Part shown: one piece after another, positions 16,840 through 26,313 of the stretch
Layout of the letters: each line of letters begins with the position of its first letter
How positions within the stretch are numbered: position 1 is the first letter of the stretch
NCBI RefSeq assembly: GCF_008711285.1
Contig: NZ_VXDC01000008.1
Location: forward strand, 174,311-238,310
DNA length: 64,000 bases
Direction: 5' to 3'
Source: Roseibium aquae
Lineage (GTDB): Bacteria; Pseudomonadota; Alphaproteobacteria; Rhizobiales; Stappiaceae
Notes under the pieces: generated by a model
What the model saw: only the letters and a program-made list of their open reading frames with translations
The model's database searches: none
What the model was told of the DNA's origin: nothing
Made by a program: the position numbers and the translations under genes

Positions 16840-17631
16840 GTGACCGGTTTTGTCGACTTGAGAGACGTGCAACTGGCGTATAGCGGCCACGGCACGGAAA
16901 CATTGGCGCTTGACGGGCTGACCATGGCGGTGAACCGCGGGGAATTCGCGGCGGTTGTTGGTCCATCCGGCTGCGGCAAATCCACCTTGATGAAGCTCGC
17001 CACCGGATTGATCAGGCCTCAGGCAGGAACCGTCGAGGTTGCCGCGCGCGAGGTGGACGGACCTGTATCAATTGCAGGAATGGCCTTTCAAAACCCGTCC
17101 ATGTTGCCCTGGCGCACGACCTTGCAGAACGTGATGCTGCCGCTCGAAATCGTTCAGCCTCACCGCAAACGCCTTGGCCGGGAACGCGCTGCCTATACCC
17201 AGCTCGCCGAGGAGCTCCTCAGCGTGGTGGGCCTGGCCGGCTTCGGGGCCAAGTATCCCTGGCAGTTGTCCGGCGGCATGCAGCAAAGGGCCAATCTTTG
17301 CCGCGCCTTGATCCACGATCCGGAACTTCTCATGCTCGATGAGCCATTCGGTGCACTGGACGCCTTCACCCGGGAGGAATTGTGGCAAGTCATGCGAGAC
17401 CTGCATGCCGAAAAAGGTTTCACGACGATACTCGTCACCCACGACCTGCGCGAGGCCGTGTTTCTGGCGGACCGCGTGTTCGTGATGAGCGCCCGCCCAG
17501 GCCGGATCATCGTGGAGCATGAGATCTCCTTCCCTCGGCCCCGGCCGATCGATCTGACCTACGAAGCCGGGTTCAACGACATTGTCCACGAGCTGCGCGG
17601 TCATATCGCAGAAGCGAGGGCCGCGGCATGA
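16840..17631 (+). CDS. ABC transporter ATPase, NitT/TauT family
   Basis: A 263-residue ATPase with Walker A GPSGCGKST (about residues 48-56), Q-loop MAFQNPSMLPWR, signature LSGGMQQR, Walker B LLMLDEPFGALD and switch histidine VTHDLREA. The WR pair after the Q-loop is typical of SsuB/TauB/ThiZ proteins. It energises the importer made with the genes on either side. It starts at GTG 16840 with AAGGAG 5 bases upstream. The last bases overlap the permease start by 4 bases. Confidence 0.93.
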   Translation: MTGFVDLRDVQLAYSGHGTETLALDGLTMAVNRGEFAAVVGPSGCGKSTLMKLATGLIRPQAGTVEVAAREVDGPVSIAGMAFQNPSMLPWRTTLQNVMLPLEIVQPHRKRLGRERAAYTQLAEELLSVVGLAGFGAKYPWQLSGGMQQRANLCRALIHDPELLMLDEPFGALDAFTREELWQVMRDLHAEKGFTTILVTHDLREAVFLADRVFVMSARPGRIIVEHEISFPRPRPIDLTYEAGFNDIVHELRGHIAEARAAA

Positions 17632-18389
17632 GTGAGCGTTGGATCAAGGCGGCGCCCTGGCTTTGGACCCTCGGACTGTTCCTGATTTGGGAGGGATCCG
17701 TCCGGGCCTTCGACATCGAGGTGTTCATCCTGCCCGCCCCGACCGATATCTGGGCCGCGATCGTGAAATACTGGACGCCGATCTGGACCAATTCCCTGCA
17801 GACCTTGATGACCACCACGATCGGCTTCGTGATGGCGGTCGTTGGAGGCCTGGCCCTCGGCCTGGCGATTGGCTGGAGCCGCGCGATCTATGCCGGGCTC
17901 TATCCGCTGATGATCGGGTTCAATTCAATCCCCAAGGTCGCTGTGGTCCCGATTCTGGTCATCTGGTTCGGCATCGGCACGGTTCCCGCCGTTCTGACGG
18001 CCTTCCTCATCGCCTTTTTTCCGATCGTGGTGAATGTGGCGACGGGTCTGGCGACCATCGAACCCGAAATGGAGGACGTGCTGCGGGCGCTCGGTGCGAA
18101 GAAGATGGACATCATGCTCAAGGTCGGCATTCCCCGGTCGATGCCTTATTTCTTCGGATCGCTGAAGATCGCGATCACGCTGGCCTTCGTCGGCTCCGTG
18201 ATTTCGGAAACCGTTGCCGCCAATTCCGGCATCGGGCACATGATGCTGGCCGCGCAATCCCAGTTCAACGTTCCGCTCGTTTGGGCGGGACTGGTGGCCC
18301 TCGCCGTTCTCGGCATTGTGATGTACGCTGCGATGGCTTGGCTGGAAATGCGCATGACCGGCTGGGCCCATCGGTCGGGCCAGAGGTGA
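17628..18389 (+). CDS. ABC transporter permease, NitT/TauT family
   Basis: A 253-residue inner-membrane permease with about six hydrophobic segments. The cytoplasmic coupling motif EPEMEDVLRALGAKKMDIMLKVGIP (EAA loop) is clear. PLMIGFNSIPKVAVVPILVIWFG is the family hallmark before it; only these short segments are conserved by eye. It is translationally coupled to the ATPase through an ATGA overlap. The three genes make a complete importer. A large hairpin follows the stop codon. Confidence 0.92.
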   Translation: MSERWIKAAPWLWTLGLFLIWEGSVRAFDIEVFILPAPTDIWAAIVKYWTPIWTNSLQTLMTTTIGFVMAVVGGLALGLAIGWSRAIYAGLYPLMIGFNSIPKVAVVPILVIWFGIGTVPAVLTAFLIAFFPIVVNVATGLATIEPEMEDVLRALGAKKMDIMLKVGIPRSMPYFFGSLKIAITLAFVGSVISETVAANSGIGHMMLAAQSQFNVPLVWAGLVALAVLGIVMYAAMAWLEMRMTGWAHRSGQR

Positions 18390-18411
18390 CAAACACCCTA
18401 GACGAACCGAA

Positions 18412-18441
18412 ACCGGAAGGCGGGCGCGGCCGCCCTCCGGT
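18412..18441 (+). terminator. GC-rich hairpin after the ABC operon
   Basis: ACCGGA-A-GGCGG (18412-18423) pairs with CCGCC-C-TCCGGT (18430-18441) around a 6-base loop, with one mismatch. There is no T tract. It is the probable 3' end of the importer transcript, by Rho or RNA processing. Confidence 0.5.
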
Positions 18442-18531
18442 CTGGGCCACCGAGAACGCCCGCCGGGAAAGCGAATCGTGAAGCCTCGGGCAACCATCAT
18501 GGCGGATTGCCCTTCAGTTTCATCCAAACCT

Positions 18532-18561
18532 TTGACAATATTAGTTGAGGACAGGCATAGT
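18532..18561 (+). promoter_or_regulatory. sigma70-type promoter candidate for the GGDEF-EAL gene
   Basis: TTGACA at 18532-18537 and CATAGT at 18556-18561 are separated by 18 bases. This places a start site about 20 bases before the ATG at 18591, leaving room for the AGGA ribosome-binding site at 18577-18580. Confidence 0.4.
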
Positions 18562-18590
18562 TTCTTTTCCAGCAACAGGAAATCCGGCGA

Positions 18591-20786
18591 ATGGTACACC
18601 CAATCGGGATTGCCCGGTCCTTCATCGTCAAGATACTGCTGGTTCTCCTTGCCTCCGTGACCTTGAGCATTCTTCTGATTGCGGCGATTTCCTACTTCAA
18701 CATATACGAGATCACAGAGGACAATGCCTCCATCCGGGTTGACCGGGCGGCCCGCGCCGCCACGAGCCTTTTGACCCGGACCTATCCCAATACATTCGCC
18801 GTCGAGCGCGACCCAGGCGGCCAGCCGCTCCGGATCGATATAATGAGCGAAGACCCGGGGGCCGTCCTTACCTACACGGATGACTTTGACGGGCTACTTC
18901 GGGAAATCGGGTTGACGAATGAAGGGGCCGCCAACCTGTTCCGCTGGAACGGCGAAACGCAAGCCTTTGACCGGATTGTCACAACCTTTCGCACACCCGA
19001 TGGCCAAATCCCGCCGCCCATGTCCATCGGTAAGGACCACCCCGCTTACGCGAACTTGTCAAACAGCACGGCCTATGTCGGCGAGGTTCCGGTCATGGGC
19101 AGGATGCGGTTGGCCTATTTGACCCCGATCCTAACGCGGGACCGCGAAGTTGCGGGGGCATTGGCTGTCGATGTCGGATGGGCGGACGACCTGATCGTGG
19201 CGCGCGGTCAAATCCAGAAAGAGGTATTTGGCGCTTCGCTGTTCATACTCGTGCTGGTCGCTGTGTGCAGTGGCATCATCATGCATTCGGCCACCCGCCC
19301 GCTGCGGGAAATGGCAGGCTTTGCCGAAGCCCTCGCGGACGGAAAACGCCTGGGACCTGTCCCCTATCTTGGCCGCGGGGATGAAGTGGGCGATCTGGCC
19401 CGCGGTCTTGCCAGAGTGGCGGATCTTCAAGCGAAACTGGAGCACATCGCCTATACGGACCCGATATCGGGGATCGGGAACCGGGCCCGTTTCCAGGCCG
19501 ATCTCGAAAAGGCGGCTGCGAATGCAGACACTTCGCCTTTCATGCTGGTCCGCATCGATTTCGAAGGGTTCTCAAAGATCAATGACGCGTTCGGCCCGGC
19601 CGCCGGCGATTCGGTCCTGAGGAAGACAGGCCACAGGTTGAAACAGTGCATTCCCGACGGCGCGAATGCCTATCGCGTTTTCGGGGACGACTTCGCCGTG
19701 ATCTTTCCCCTTCCGTCAGCAATCGGCGAGGTGGAGGCCCGGGGACTTGTCCAGCCGATGCTGGATACGATCGCGGCACCCCACATTCTTCCGGAAGGCG
19801 AAGTGCATGTCCTGCCCAATCTTGGGATTGCCCGCGTCCCCCTGGACGCCCTGGATGGAGACGGCGCCATTCGCAAGGCCGCCCTGGCGCTTCGCAACGC
19901 GCGCAAGACCATCAAGTCGTCGATCGTCTTTTTCTCCAAGGAACTGAGTATCGAGGCCAACAGGCAACTGTCCCTGGAAAGCGCCTTGCGGGGCAGCCTC
20001 GCACAAGGAAAACTGGAGGTGTTTTACCAGCCCCAGGTTTGCCTCAGGCGGATGAAACTGAAGGGGTTTGAAGCCCTCGCACGATGGCCGGATCCCAACG
20101 AAGGCTACATTTCCCCAGCGGATTTCATCCCGATCGCTGAGAAGACAGGCCTGATCATCGATCTGGGAACGTGGGTTCTTGATGAAAGCTGCCGCCAGGC
20201 GAAGCAGTGGGCGCAGGAAGGACTGCCTTTTGACTATGTGTCGGTCAATGTCTCTCCGGTGCAGATCTGGCAACCGAATTTCGAACGGATCGTGGAGGCC
20301 AGCCTCCAGCGTTATCACCTTCCCCCCTCCTATCTTTGCCTCGAAATCACCGAAAACGTGTTCATCGGTCATGACGAAGCCAGGATGATGGAGGTTCTCC
20401 GGAAACTCCGCGACTTGGGGGTTCTGCTGTCGCTGGACGACTTTGGGACGGGCTACTCGTCCTTGAGCTATCTGAACCGCCTACCGTTTTCCCAGTTGAA
20501 GATCGACCGCGCGTTCGTTACCGGGGCTCACCTCGACCCGGGCAAGGAGAAACTGTTGCGCGGTATGGTGAATTTGGGACAGACGCTGGGATTGAAGGTG
20601 ATAACGGAGGGCACCGAGGTGATCGGAGAGATCTCGCTGGCCCGGCAGATCAATTGCGACGGCGTGCAGGGCTTTTATTACAGCAGACCCGTGCCCGCAT
20701 GCGACATCCCCGACGTCATTGCCCGCATCAATGCCCTGCCGGCCCTCGTGCCCGCCCGCGGCAATGAGACTGTCCGGTCCGTCTGA
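18591..20786 (+). CDS. membrane c-di-GMP phosphodiesterase with degenerate GGDEF and intact EAL
   Basis: A 731-residue protein. Transmembrane segments at about 11-36 and 213-232 enclose a periplasmic sensor of about 175 residues. A HAMP-like linker (HSATRPLREMAGFAEAL) follows, then GGDEF (about 285-450) and EAL (about 460-715). The GGDEF active site reads FGDDF (364-368) rather than GGDEF, so cyclase activity is unlikely. The EAL site is complete: FEALARW (494-496), NVSP, EITENVF, DDFGTGYSS and KIDRAF. The protein most likely hydrolyses c-di-GMP, with the GGDEF half regulatory, perhaps binding GTP. The ligand sensed is unknown. Confidence 0.92.
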   Translation: MVHPIGIARSFIVKILLVLLASVTLSILLIAAISYFNIYEITEDNASIRVDRAARAATSLLTRTYPNTFAVERDPGGQPLRIDIMSEDPGAVLTYTDDFDGLLREIGLTNEGAANLFRWNGETQAFDRIVTTFRTPDGQIPPPMSIGKDHPAYANLSNSTAYVGEVPVMGRMRLAYLTPILTRDREVAGALAVDVGWADDLIVARGQIQKEVFGASLFILVLVAVCSGIIMHSATRPLREMAGFAEALADGKRLGPVPYLGRGDEVGDLARGLARVADLQAKLEHIAYTDPISGIGNRARFQADLEKAAANADTSPFMLVRIDFEGFSKINDAFGPAAGDSVLRKTGHRLKQCIPDGANAYRVFGDDFAVIFPLPSAIGEVEARGLVQPMLDTIAAPHILPEGEVHVLPNLGIARVPLDALDGDGAIRKAALALRNARKTIKSSIVFFSKELSIEANRQLSLESALRGSLAQGKLEVFYQPQVCLRRMKLKGFEALARWPDPNEGYISPADFIPIAEKTGLIIDLGTWVLDESCRQAKQWAQEGLPFDYVSVNVSPVQIWQPNFERIVEASLQRYHLPPSYLCLEITENVFIGHDEARMMEVLRKLRDLGVLLSLDDFGTGYSSLSYLNRLPFSQLKIDRAFVTGAHLDPGKEKLLRGMVNLGQTLGLKVITEGTEVIGEISLARQINCDGVQGFYYSRPVPACDIPDVIARINALPALVPARGNETVRSV

Positions 20787-20835
20787 GCAAGCGGCGCGGG
20801 ATCGGATTCGCAGCCCGCAATGCCTATAAGTGATT

Positions 20836-20920
20836 TGGTGCGGACGACGGGACTCGAACCCGTATGACCGAAGTCGAGGGATTTTAAGTCCCTTGCGTCT
20901 ACCAGTTTCGCCACGTCCGC
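20836..20920 (-). tRNA. tRNA-Leu, anticodon TAA
   Basis: The reverse strand folds as an 85-nt class II tRNA. The acceptor arm pairs GCGGACG with CGTCCGC and is followed by an encoded ACCA. The D arm has the GGTAGAC loop, the anticodon stem GGGAC/ATCCC (one mismatch) frames the loop with TAA, there is a long variable arm, and the T arm has GTTCGAGTC. The long variable arm and TAA identify leucine. It is convergent with the EAL gene and its 5' side faces the map promoter region. Confidence 0.96.
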
Positions 20921-21205
20921 GAGAGGGCGGGATGCGGGAGGAACACGTCCACCCAGTCCGGCAGAGCGCCCCGGCCCTGTCCATGCCCGGCCACGGCGTA
21001 TCATCTAACCGGGTCGCTTTTGATCCGCAAGAACCCCGGCATCCCCGGAAGACGTTTTGGCCGCCTTTTGCCTGCCTCCACTGGAAATTCTCCCGCGACC
21101 TCTTTAACTGAATGACGAGACAGGATCGCGTGGGCGCGTTAGTGTTTAGCCACGAGGTGGTCCCGCCCTGCCTTCACAATAACCGCGACAAAAAGAAAAA
21201 CAGAC

Positions 21206-22036
21206 ATGGTGACATACATCGACGCTGCCGAAGCCCCGTTGCGCAACACCGGCCAGGTTCGCCTGTACAGCCGGGACGACTATGCCGGCATGATGAAAGC
21301 CGGACAACTGACCGCAACCTGCCTGGACCAATTGGCGGATCTGGTGAAGCCGGGTTTGACCACCGCGGAAATCGATGACTTCGTGTTCGGCTTCGCCATG
21401 GCACATGGTGCGGTTCCGGCCACCTTGAATTATCGCGGCTACACAAAGTCGAGTTGCACCTCGATCAATCACGTGGTCTGCCACGGCATTCCAAATGACA
21501 AGCCCATGCGCGAGGGGGACATCGTCAATATCGACGTGACGCTGATCGTCGACGGATGGCACGGCGATTCCAGCCGGATGTATCCCGTCGGCAGCATCAA
21601 GCGGGCGGCCGAGCGGCTGATTGAAGTGACCTACGAGGCCCTGATGCGCGGGGTGGAAGCCGCCAAGCCCGGCAACACCACCGGCGACATCGGCGCTGCG
21701 ATCCAGACCTTCGTGGAAGCTGAACGATGCTCGGTAGTCCGGGATTTCTGCGGTCATGGCCTGGGTTTGTTGTTCCATGACACGCCGAATATCCTGCACT
21801 ACGGGCGCCCTGGCGAAGGCGTGGAACTCAAGCCCGGGATGATCTTCACCATCGAGCCGATGGTCAATCTTGGGCGGCCGCATGTGAAAGTCCTCAGCGA
21901 TGGCTGGACCGCCGTGACACGGGACCGCTCGCTATCGGCCCAATTCGAACACTCCATCGGCATTACACCCGAGGGATGCGAGATTTTCACAACCTCACCG
22001 GGAGGTCTGCACATGCCCGGCTTTTCCACAACCTGA
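21206..22036 (+). CDS. map: methionine aminopeptidase, type I
   Basis: A 276-residue enzyme that removes the initiator methionine from nascent proteins. The pitta-bread metal ligands are visible: Asp in NIDVTL, Asp in GDSSRMY, His in GHGLG, Glu in TIEPMV and Glu in FEHSIGI. The substrate-binding His is in VVCHGIP. The length matches proteobacterial type I enzymes. The leader is purine-rich without a clear Shine-Dalgarno site. The radC start lies 8 bases beyond the stop, so the two genes are probably in one transcript. Confidence 0.95.
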   Translation: MVTYIDAAEAPLRNTGQVRLYSRDDYAGMMKAGQLTATCLDQLADLVKPGLTTAEIDDFVFGFAMAHGAVPATLNYRGYTKSSCTSINHVVCHGIPNDKPMREGDIVNIDVTLIVDGWHGDSSRMYPVGSIKRAAERLIEVTYEALMRGVEAAKPGNTTGDIGAAIQTFVEAERCSVVRDFCGHGLGLLFHDTPNILHYGRPGEGVELKPGMIFTIEPMVNLGRPHVKVLSDGWTAVTRDRSLSAQFEHSIGITPEGCEIFTTSPGGLHMPGFSTT

Positions 22037-22044
22037 CGGATTCC

Positions 22045-22758
22045 ATGACAGAACCGACCGAGGGATTTGGCGAGAAAACCATAAAAAACCCGGGTTGGTC
22101 CGGCCACAGAGACCGCTTGCGGACACGATATAGGCAGGGCGGGGGAAGCGCGCTTCAAGACTACGAATTCCTGGAACTCGTGCTGTTTTCCGCCTTGCCC
22201 CGGCGCGACACGAAGCAGGTGGCCAAAGACCTTCTGAACCGGTTCGGCAGCTTCACGGCGGTGATCAACGCGCCGCGCGCGCGCCTTCTGGAGGTGAGAG
22301 GGATCGGCGAGGTTGCCGTCGACCAGCTTCACATCCTGCGGGACGCGGTTGTGCGGGCCACGCGGGAGGAGATCGTGGACCGCCGCCTTCTCGACAGCTG
22401 GTCGAAGGTCATCTCCTATGTCCAGTCGGCGATGGGGCACAGTGAGATCGAGCAGTTCAGGATTCTCTTTCTCGACAAGAAGAACGGACTGATCGCCGAT
22501 GAAGTGCAACAGCAGGGCACGGTGGATCACACACCTGTCTATCCGCGGGAAGTGATGCGGCGGGCACTCGAGTTGCAGGCCACGGCCTTGGTGCTCATCC
22601 ACAACCATCCGTCCGGAGATCCGACGCCGTCCCGCGCCGACATTCACATGACGAGGCAGATCATCGATATAGCCAAGCCGCTCGGCATCGAAGTGCACGA
22701 TCACATCATCGTCGCGCGCGGGGCCCATGTCAGTTTTCGCGGCATGCAACTGATATGA
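22045..22758 (+). CDS. radC: RadC / MPN-domain DNA repair-like protein
   Basis: About 237 residues. A helix-hairpin-helix part (LLEVRGIGEVAVDQL) near residues 85-100 is followed by an MPN/JAB domain whose metal motif is HNHPSGDPTPSRAD near the C-terminus, together with an upstream Glu. RadC proteins are named for repair, but their catalytic role is unproven; the metal motif suggests a hydrolase. The ATG at 22045 is used because it follows the map stop by 8 bases. An earlier in-frame start lies inside map. Confidence 0.92.
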   Translation: MTEPTEGFGEKTIKNPGWSGHRDRLRTRYRQGGGSALQDYEFLELVLFSALPRRDTKQVAKDLLNRFGSFTAVINAPRARLLEVRGIGEVAVDQLHILRDAVVRATREEIVDRRLLDSWSKVISYVQSAMGHSEIEQFRILFLDKKNGLIADEVQQQGTVDHTPVYPREVMRRALELQATALVLIHNHPSGDPTPSRADIHMTRQIIDIAKPLGIEVHDHIIVARGAHVSFRGMQLI

Positions 22759-22908
22759 TCGCCGGGAGGGCTCCGGCGCGCGGTCGCATGACCGGGCAGA
22801 TCAGCGGGATTGGGATCTGCACCGATCGAGTGCCTAAGGCCGGATTCATTCCGGGCGGAAGAGCTTTTTGATGCGGTTTTTCAAGAAGTCCGGCGCTCCA
22901 CGGCGCCG

Positions 22909-22923
22909 TTAATCCTCTTCTAA
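22909..22923. promoter_or_regulatory. CtrA-like box TTAA-N7-CTAA
   Basis: TTAA at 22909-22912, seven bases, then CTAACC at 22920-22925, one base off the TTAA-N7-TTAA consensus. It lies about 75-90 bases upstream of the second GGDEF-EAL gene. The same intergenic region also has short hairpins at 22840-22854. Confidence 0.35.
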
Positions 22924-22996
22924 CCATCAATTTGGGGTTTTCCTTAACGGCTACCTTCTAGGATTGCACACACTTGCATATTGGAGGTCGGTTTGG

Positions 22997-25276
22997 ATGA
23001 CAGAAGCAGCAGGAGGTTCGGGTGGCCGCTTGGCCAATGCGATCATTCTGCCGATGTTCGCCATCGTCGCGATCGCCCTTGCGAGCGTGTTCGGCCTGAT
23101 GGTGTGGTCGTCGAACCTGTCGGATCAAGCGGCCGAGCGCAGCGAGCGCCAGCTTCTGAATGGAGCCATCGATCTCAAGCTTGATCAAATGGCCAAGCAA
23201 CAGGTCGGTTCCGTTGTTCTGGATCAGGCCTATTTCAAGGCTTCCGGCCCGATCATCGACCGCGAATGGGTCACGAGCAACATTGCGCGTCGGCTTTACA
23301 ATACGCATGGCTTCACCGAAACCATCCTGATCAACAGGGCGTTTGAACCGTCCTTTACCTACTCTGCCACCAAGCCGCACGGCTGGGTCAGCGAGGCGCT
23401 TCTGGACGCTGTCGAACCGGCTGTGGCCAAGGTTAGAGCCCGCTATATCACGGGATTTAAGCGGACCCCGTCCGGGCTTTTCAGTTTCCGGCCCGATTTT
23501 CGGATCAACGAGCGCTCCTTGTCGGAAACCGGCCTCGTCGTGGTCGACGGTGTCCCTCATTTCATGAGCGCCTCGGCCATCGTTCCAGAACTCCAGTCGA
23601 TCGCGGCGACCCGCCAACCGCCAACGGTTCTGATCAACTTGCGCCCGATCAACGCCACGGTGCTGGAAGGCGTGTCCACCGTTTCCAGCCTCCGCGATCT
23701 TCTGGTGTCGAAGACGCCAAACGACGCGGATGGGATCGCATCGACCGCATTGCACAATCCGCGCGGCAAGGTGGTGGGCTTCATCGACTGGCAAGTCAGC
23801 AGCCCGGGCACCACGATGATGACCCGGATCACGCCGGTCTTCGCCATCCTCGCGCTTGCGATTGTGGGCCTGACACTCGGTGTGATGACCTATATACGCC
23901 AAACGACAAGGCAACTGGCCCGCAGCGAGGCGCAGGCCGTTCACACCGCCCGGCACGACAGCTTGTCCGGCTTGCCCAACCGTGACCGCTTCAAGGTTCT
24001 GCTCGACAAGGCGCTTTCGAATACCGCCCATCGCGAAAAGGGGATCGCGGTCATCTACATAGACCTGGACCGCTTCAAGGACATCAACGACACGTTGGGC
24101 CATGGTGCCGGCGATACCGTCATTCGGGCCATCGCCTCGCGCATCAATTCGGTGCTCCCGGAAGACGGCGTTGTCGCACGCATCAGCGGCGATGAATTCG
24201 CCATGTTCATCCGCGACGCACGGGGCCGCGAATGGATCGAACATATTCTGACCCGCATCCAGGACCAGCTCACGATCCCCATTCGCATCGGCAGGAACGA
24301 ACTGCATGTCAGCCTGTCGATCGGCGTCGCCATGTGCCCCCAGGACGGTACCCGGTCTGCGGATCTACTGCGCAAGGCGGATATTGCCCTTTACGACGCA
24401 AAGGCGGCTGGCCGCGGGCGATGGTCGTTCTTCGATCCGCTCATGGAACACCATATCCATTCGCAAGACCGGATCGCGCGGGACCTGCGCAAAGCCATCG
24501 ACGACGACACGCTCGAACTTGCCTATCAGCCGCAATGCGGGCGGGACGGAAACCGCATTCTCAGTGTCGAAGCGCTTGCCCGGTGGACAGCCGAGGATGG
24601 CACCCCCATTCCGCCAAGCCGTTTCATTCCAATCGCGGAAGACACGGGGCTGATCAATGATCTGGGCCTCTGGGTCCTGCGCCGCGCCTGTGCCGATGCC
24701 GAGCGCTGGCCGGATATGCTGGTCTCCGTGAATGTCTCGCCGACCCAGTTCAAGCACCCCAGATTTGTCGAAAAAGTCGTCGGCACGCTGGCCGATTTCA
24801 ATCTGCCGCCGGCACGGCTGGAGATCGAGGTCACCGAATCCGTCTTTGCCGGGCGCGACAAGGAGGTGCTGCATGCGCTGAAGCGCCTCAAGGACCTCGG
24901 GGTGAAAGTCGCGCTGGACGATTTCGGCTCCGGATATTCGAGCCTGAGCTACCTTCGCCGCTTTCCCTTCGACACACTCAAGATCGACCGGGACTTCCTC
25001 CACAATGTCGAGGACAATCAGGAGGCCCGTGACATCCTCCAAATCATGGTCCAGTTGGGAAAGGTTCTTGGCATGACGATTGTGGCGGAAGGTGTGGAAT
25101 CGGCTGCGCAATACGCCTTCCTGCAGGACATTGGCTGCCACCGGATGCAGGGTTATTACATCTCTCGCCCGCTCAGCGCCGACAACCTTGTCGCCTTTCT
25201 GCAGGACTTTGAAAAACGAGCGGGCATGGATCGCGGTGTTGCGGCCCCGATGCCGCTCATCGCAGCCAAGGGCTGA
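22997..25276 (+). CDS. membrane CHASE4-like GGDEF-EAL bifunctional c-di-GMP enzyme
   Basis: A 759-residue protein. Two transmembrane segments (about residues 13-38 and 279-299) flank a periplasmic sensor of about 240 residues. This resembles CHASE4 (AKQQVGSVVLDQAYF region). The GGDEF domain carries SGDEF (about 397-401), an active cyclase variant. The usual RxxD inhibitory site upstream reads LPED and so is not canonical. The EAL domain is complete: VEALARW, NVSPTQF, EVTESVF, DDFGSGYSS, KIDRDF and AEGVES. Net output could be synthesis or hydrolysis. GGAGG at 22983-22987 supports the ATG at 22997. Its stop lies 23 bases from the convergent meaB gene. Confidence 0.92.
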   Translation: MTEAAGGSGGRLANAIILPMFAIVAIALASVFGLMVWSSNLSDQAAERSERQLLNGAIDLKLDQMAKQQVGSVVLDQAYFKASGPIIDREWVTSNIARRLYNTHGFTETILINRAFEPSFTYSATKPHGWVSEALLDAVEPAVAKVRARYITGFKRTPSGLFSFRPDFRINERSLSETGLVVVDGVPHFMSASAIVPELQSIAATRQPPTVLINLRPINATVLEGVSTVSSLRDLLVSKTPNDADGIASTALHNPRGKVVGFIDWQVSSPGTTMMTRITPVFAILALAIVGLTLGVMTYIRQTTRQLARSEAQAVHTARHDSLSGLPNRDRFKVLLDKALSNTAHREKGIAVIYIDLDRFKDINDTLGHGAGDTVIRAIASRINSVLPEDGVVARISGDEFAMFIRDARGREWIEHILTRIQDQLTIPIRIGRNELHVSLSIGVAMCPQDGTRSADLLRKADIALYDAKAAGRGRWSFFDPLMEHHIHSQDRIARDLRKAIDDDTLELAYQPQCGRDGNRILSVEALARWTAEDGTPIPPSRFIPIAEDTGLINDLGLWVLRRACADAERWPDMLVSVNVSPTQFKHPRFVEKVVGTLADFNLPPARLEIEVTESVFAGRDKEVLHALKRLKDLGVKVALDDFGSGYSSLSYLRRFPFDTLKIDRDFLHNVEDNQEARDILQIMVQLGKVLGMTIVAEGVESAAQYAFLQDIGCHRMQGYYISRPLSADNLVAFLQDFEKRAGMDRGVAAPMPLIAAKG

Positions 25277-25299
25277 CCCGGCGGTCGCCTTTGCAGCGA

Positions 25300-26259
25300 T
25301 CACACACCAAACAGGCGTGCATCCAGTTCGCGCTTCAAATCTGCGTAGGCTTGGAACGGATAAAGTGATCCGGGCGGTTCTGTGGCCGGCCGTTCCTTTT
25401 CCGCAAGATAGGCAAGGCCGGCCAGACCATACCGGGCCCGCACCATGTCCAGCAGCCAATGGCGATGCTGGTTCGCACGATGGACTGGCAACCGGTTGCC
25501 GGCACCGAGAAAGCGCCTGTGCGCCTCGACCTGCCCCAGAAATGGCTCAAGATTTTCCCGGTCGCGGGCGGACACCTCGCAGACCGGAACCTTCCAGTCG
25601 GCGTTGCGGCGCCTGGAAAGCGAAAGCGCACCTTCCACATCAGAGGCCGCCTGACGGGCGATCCGGCCCATATCCGCCTTGGTGACGGCAACGATATCGG
25701 GCAGTTCCATGACGCCGGCCTTCATGAACTGAAGACTGTCTCCCGATCCCGGCTGAATGCACAGCACAACCGTATCCGCCGCCTGCGCCAGATCGCTTTC
25801 CGATTGGCCGATGCCGACCGATTCCACAATCACCCGGTCGCTGACGGCCCGGAGCAAGGCGATCGCCGCGATGGCATGGTCGGACAGCCCTCCGAGCCGG
25901 TCCCGGGCCGCCATCGACCGGACGAAAACCTTCTGGTCGAGAGGATCCGTTTGCAGCCGGGTCCGGTCTCCCAGCAAAGCCCCCCCGGTAAAGCGGGAGG
26001 ACGGATCGATGGCCAGGACGCTGACCTGTTCGCCATTCGCCCGGAAACTCTGGATCAAACAGTTTGTGAGGGTCGACTTGCCCACGCCGGGCGGTCCGGT
26101 CAGCCCCAGAACATGCCCGCCTGGCGCAAGAGCGGCCTTGTCGAGGAACGCGGCAATGGCGGGCTCCCCCTCCTCGGTCTCCAGACGCGTCAGCATACGC
26201 GACAGGGCGCGTTTCCCGCCGCGCCGAAGGCCGTCAAGATCCGGTAGATCGAGGGTCAC
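25300..26259 (-). CDS. meaB: MeaB/ArgK-family P-loop GTPase (methylmalonyl-CoA mutase chaperone)
   Basis: A 319-residue G3E-type GTPase. The P-loop GPPGVGKST is at residues 55-63, followed by VLAIDPSS and the switch region DHAIAAI, then TKAD for guanine recognition. The IGQSESDL segment is a MeaB hallmark. MeaB protects and reloads adenosylcobalamin in methylmalonyl-CoA mutase. The mutase genes are not in this window, yet meaB follows ppdK with a 54-base gap on the same strand, which is unusual. It begins at GTG 26259 with GGAGG 7 bases upstream. The neighbour on the other side, a GGDEF-EAL gene, is convergent. Confidence 0.93.
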   Translation of the reverse strand: MTLDLPDLDGLRRGGKRALSRMLTRLETEEGEPAIAAFLDKAALAPGGHVLGLTGPPGVGKSTLTNCLIQSFRANGEQVSVLAIDPSSRFTGGALLGDRTRLQTDPLDQKVFVRSMAARDRLGGLSDHAIAAIALLRAVSDRVIVESVGIGQSESDLAQAADTVVLCIQPGSGDSLQFMKAGVMELPDIVAVTKADMGRIARQAASDVEGALSLSRRRNADWKVPVCEVSARDRENLEPFLGQVEAHRRFLGAGNRLPVHRANQHRHWLLDMVRARYGLAGLAYLAEKERPATEPPGSLYPFQAYADLKRELDARLFGV

Positions 26260-26313
26260 GATCCCGCCTCCGGGGTCCCGCCATGGCGCCTAAAGGCAAC
26301 CATTGCGCAGACC

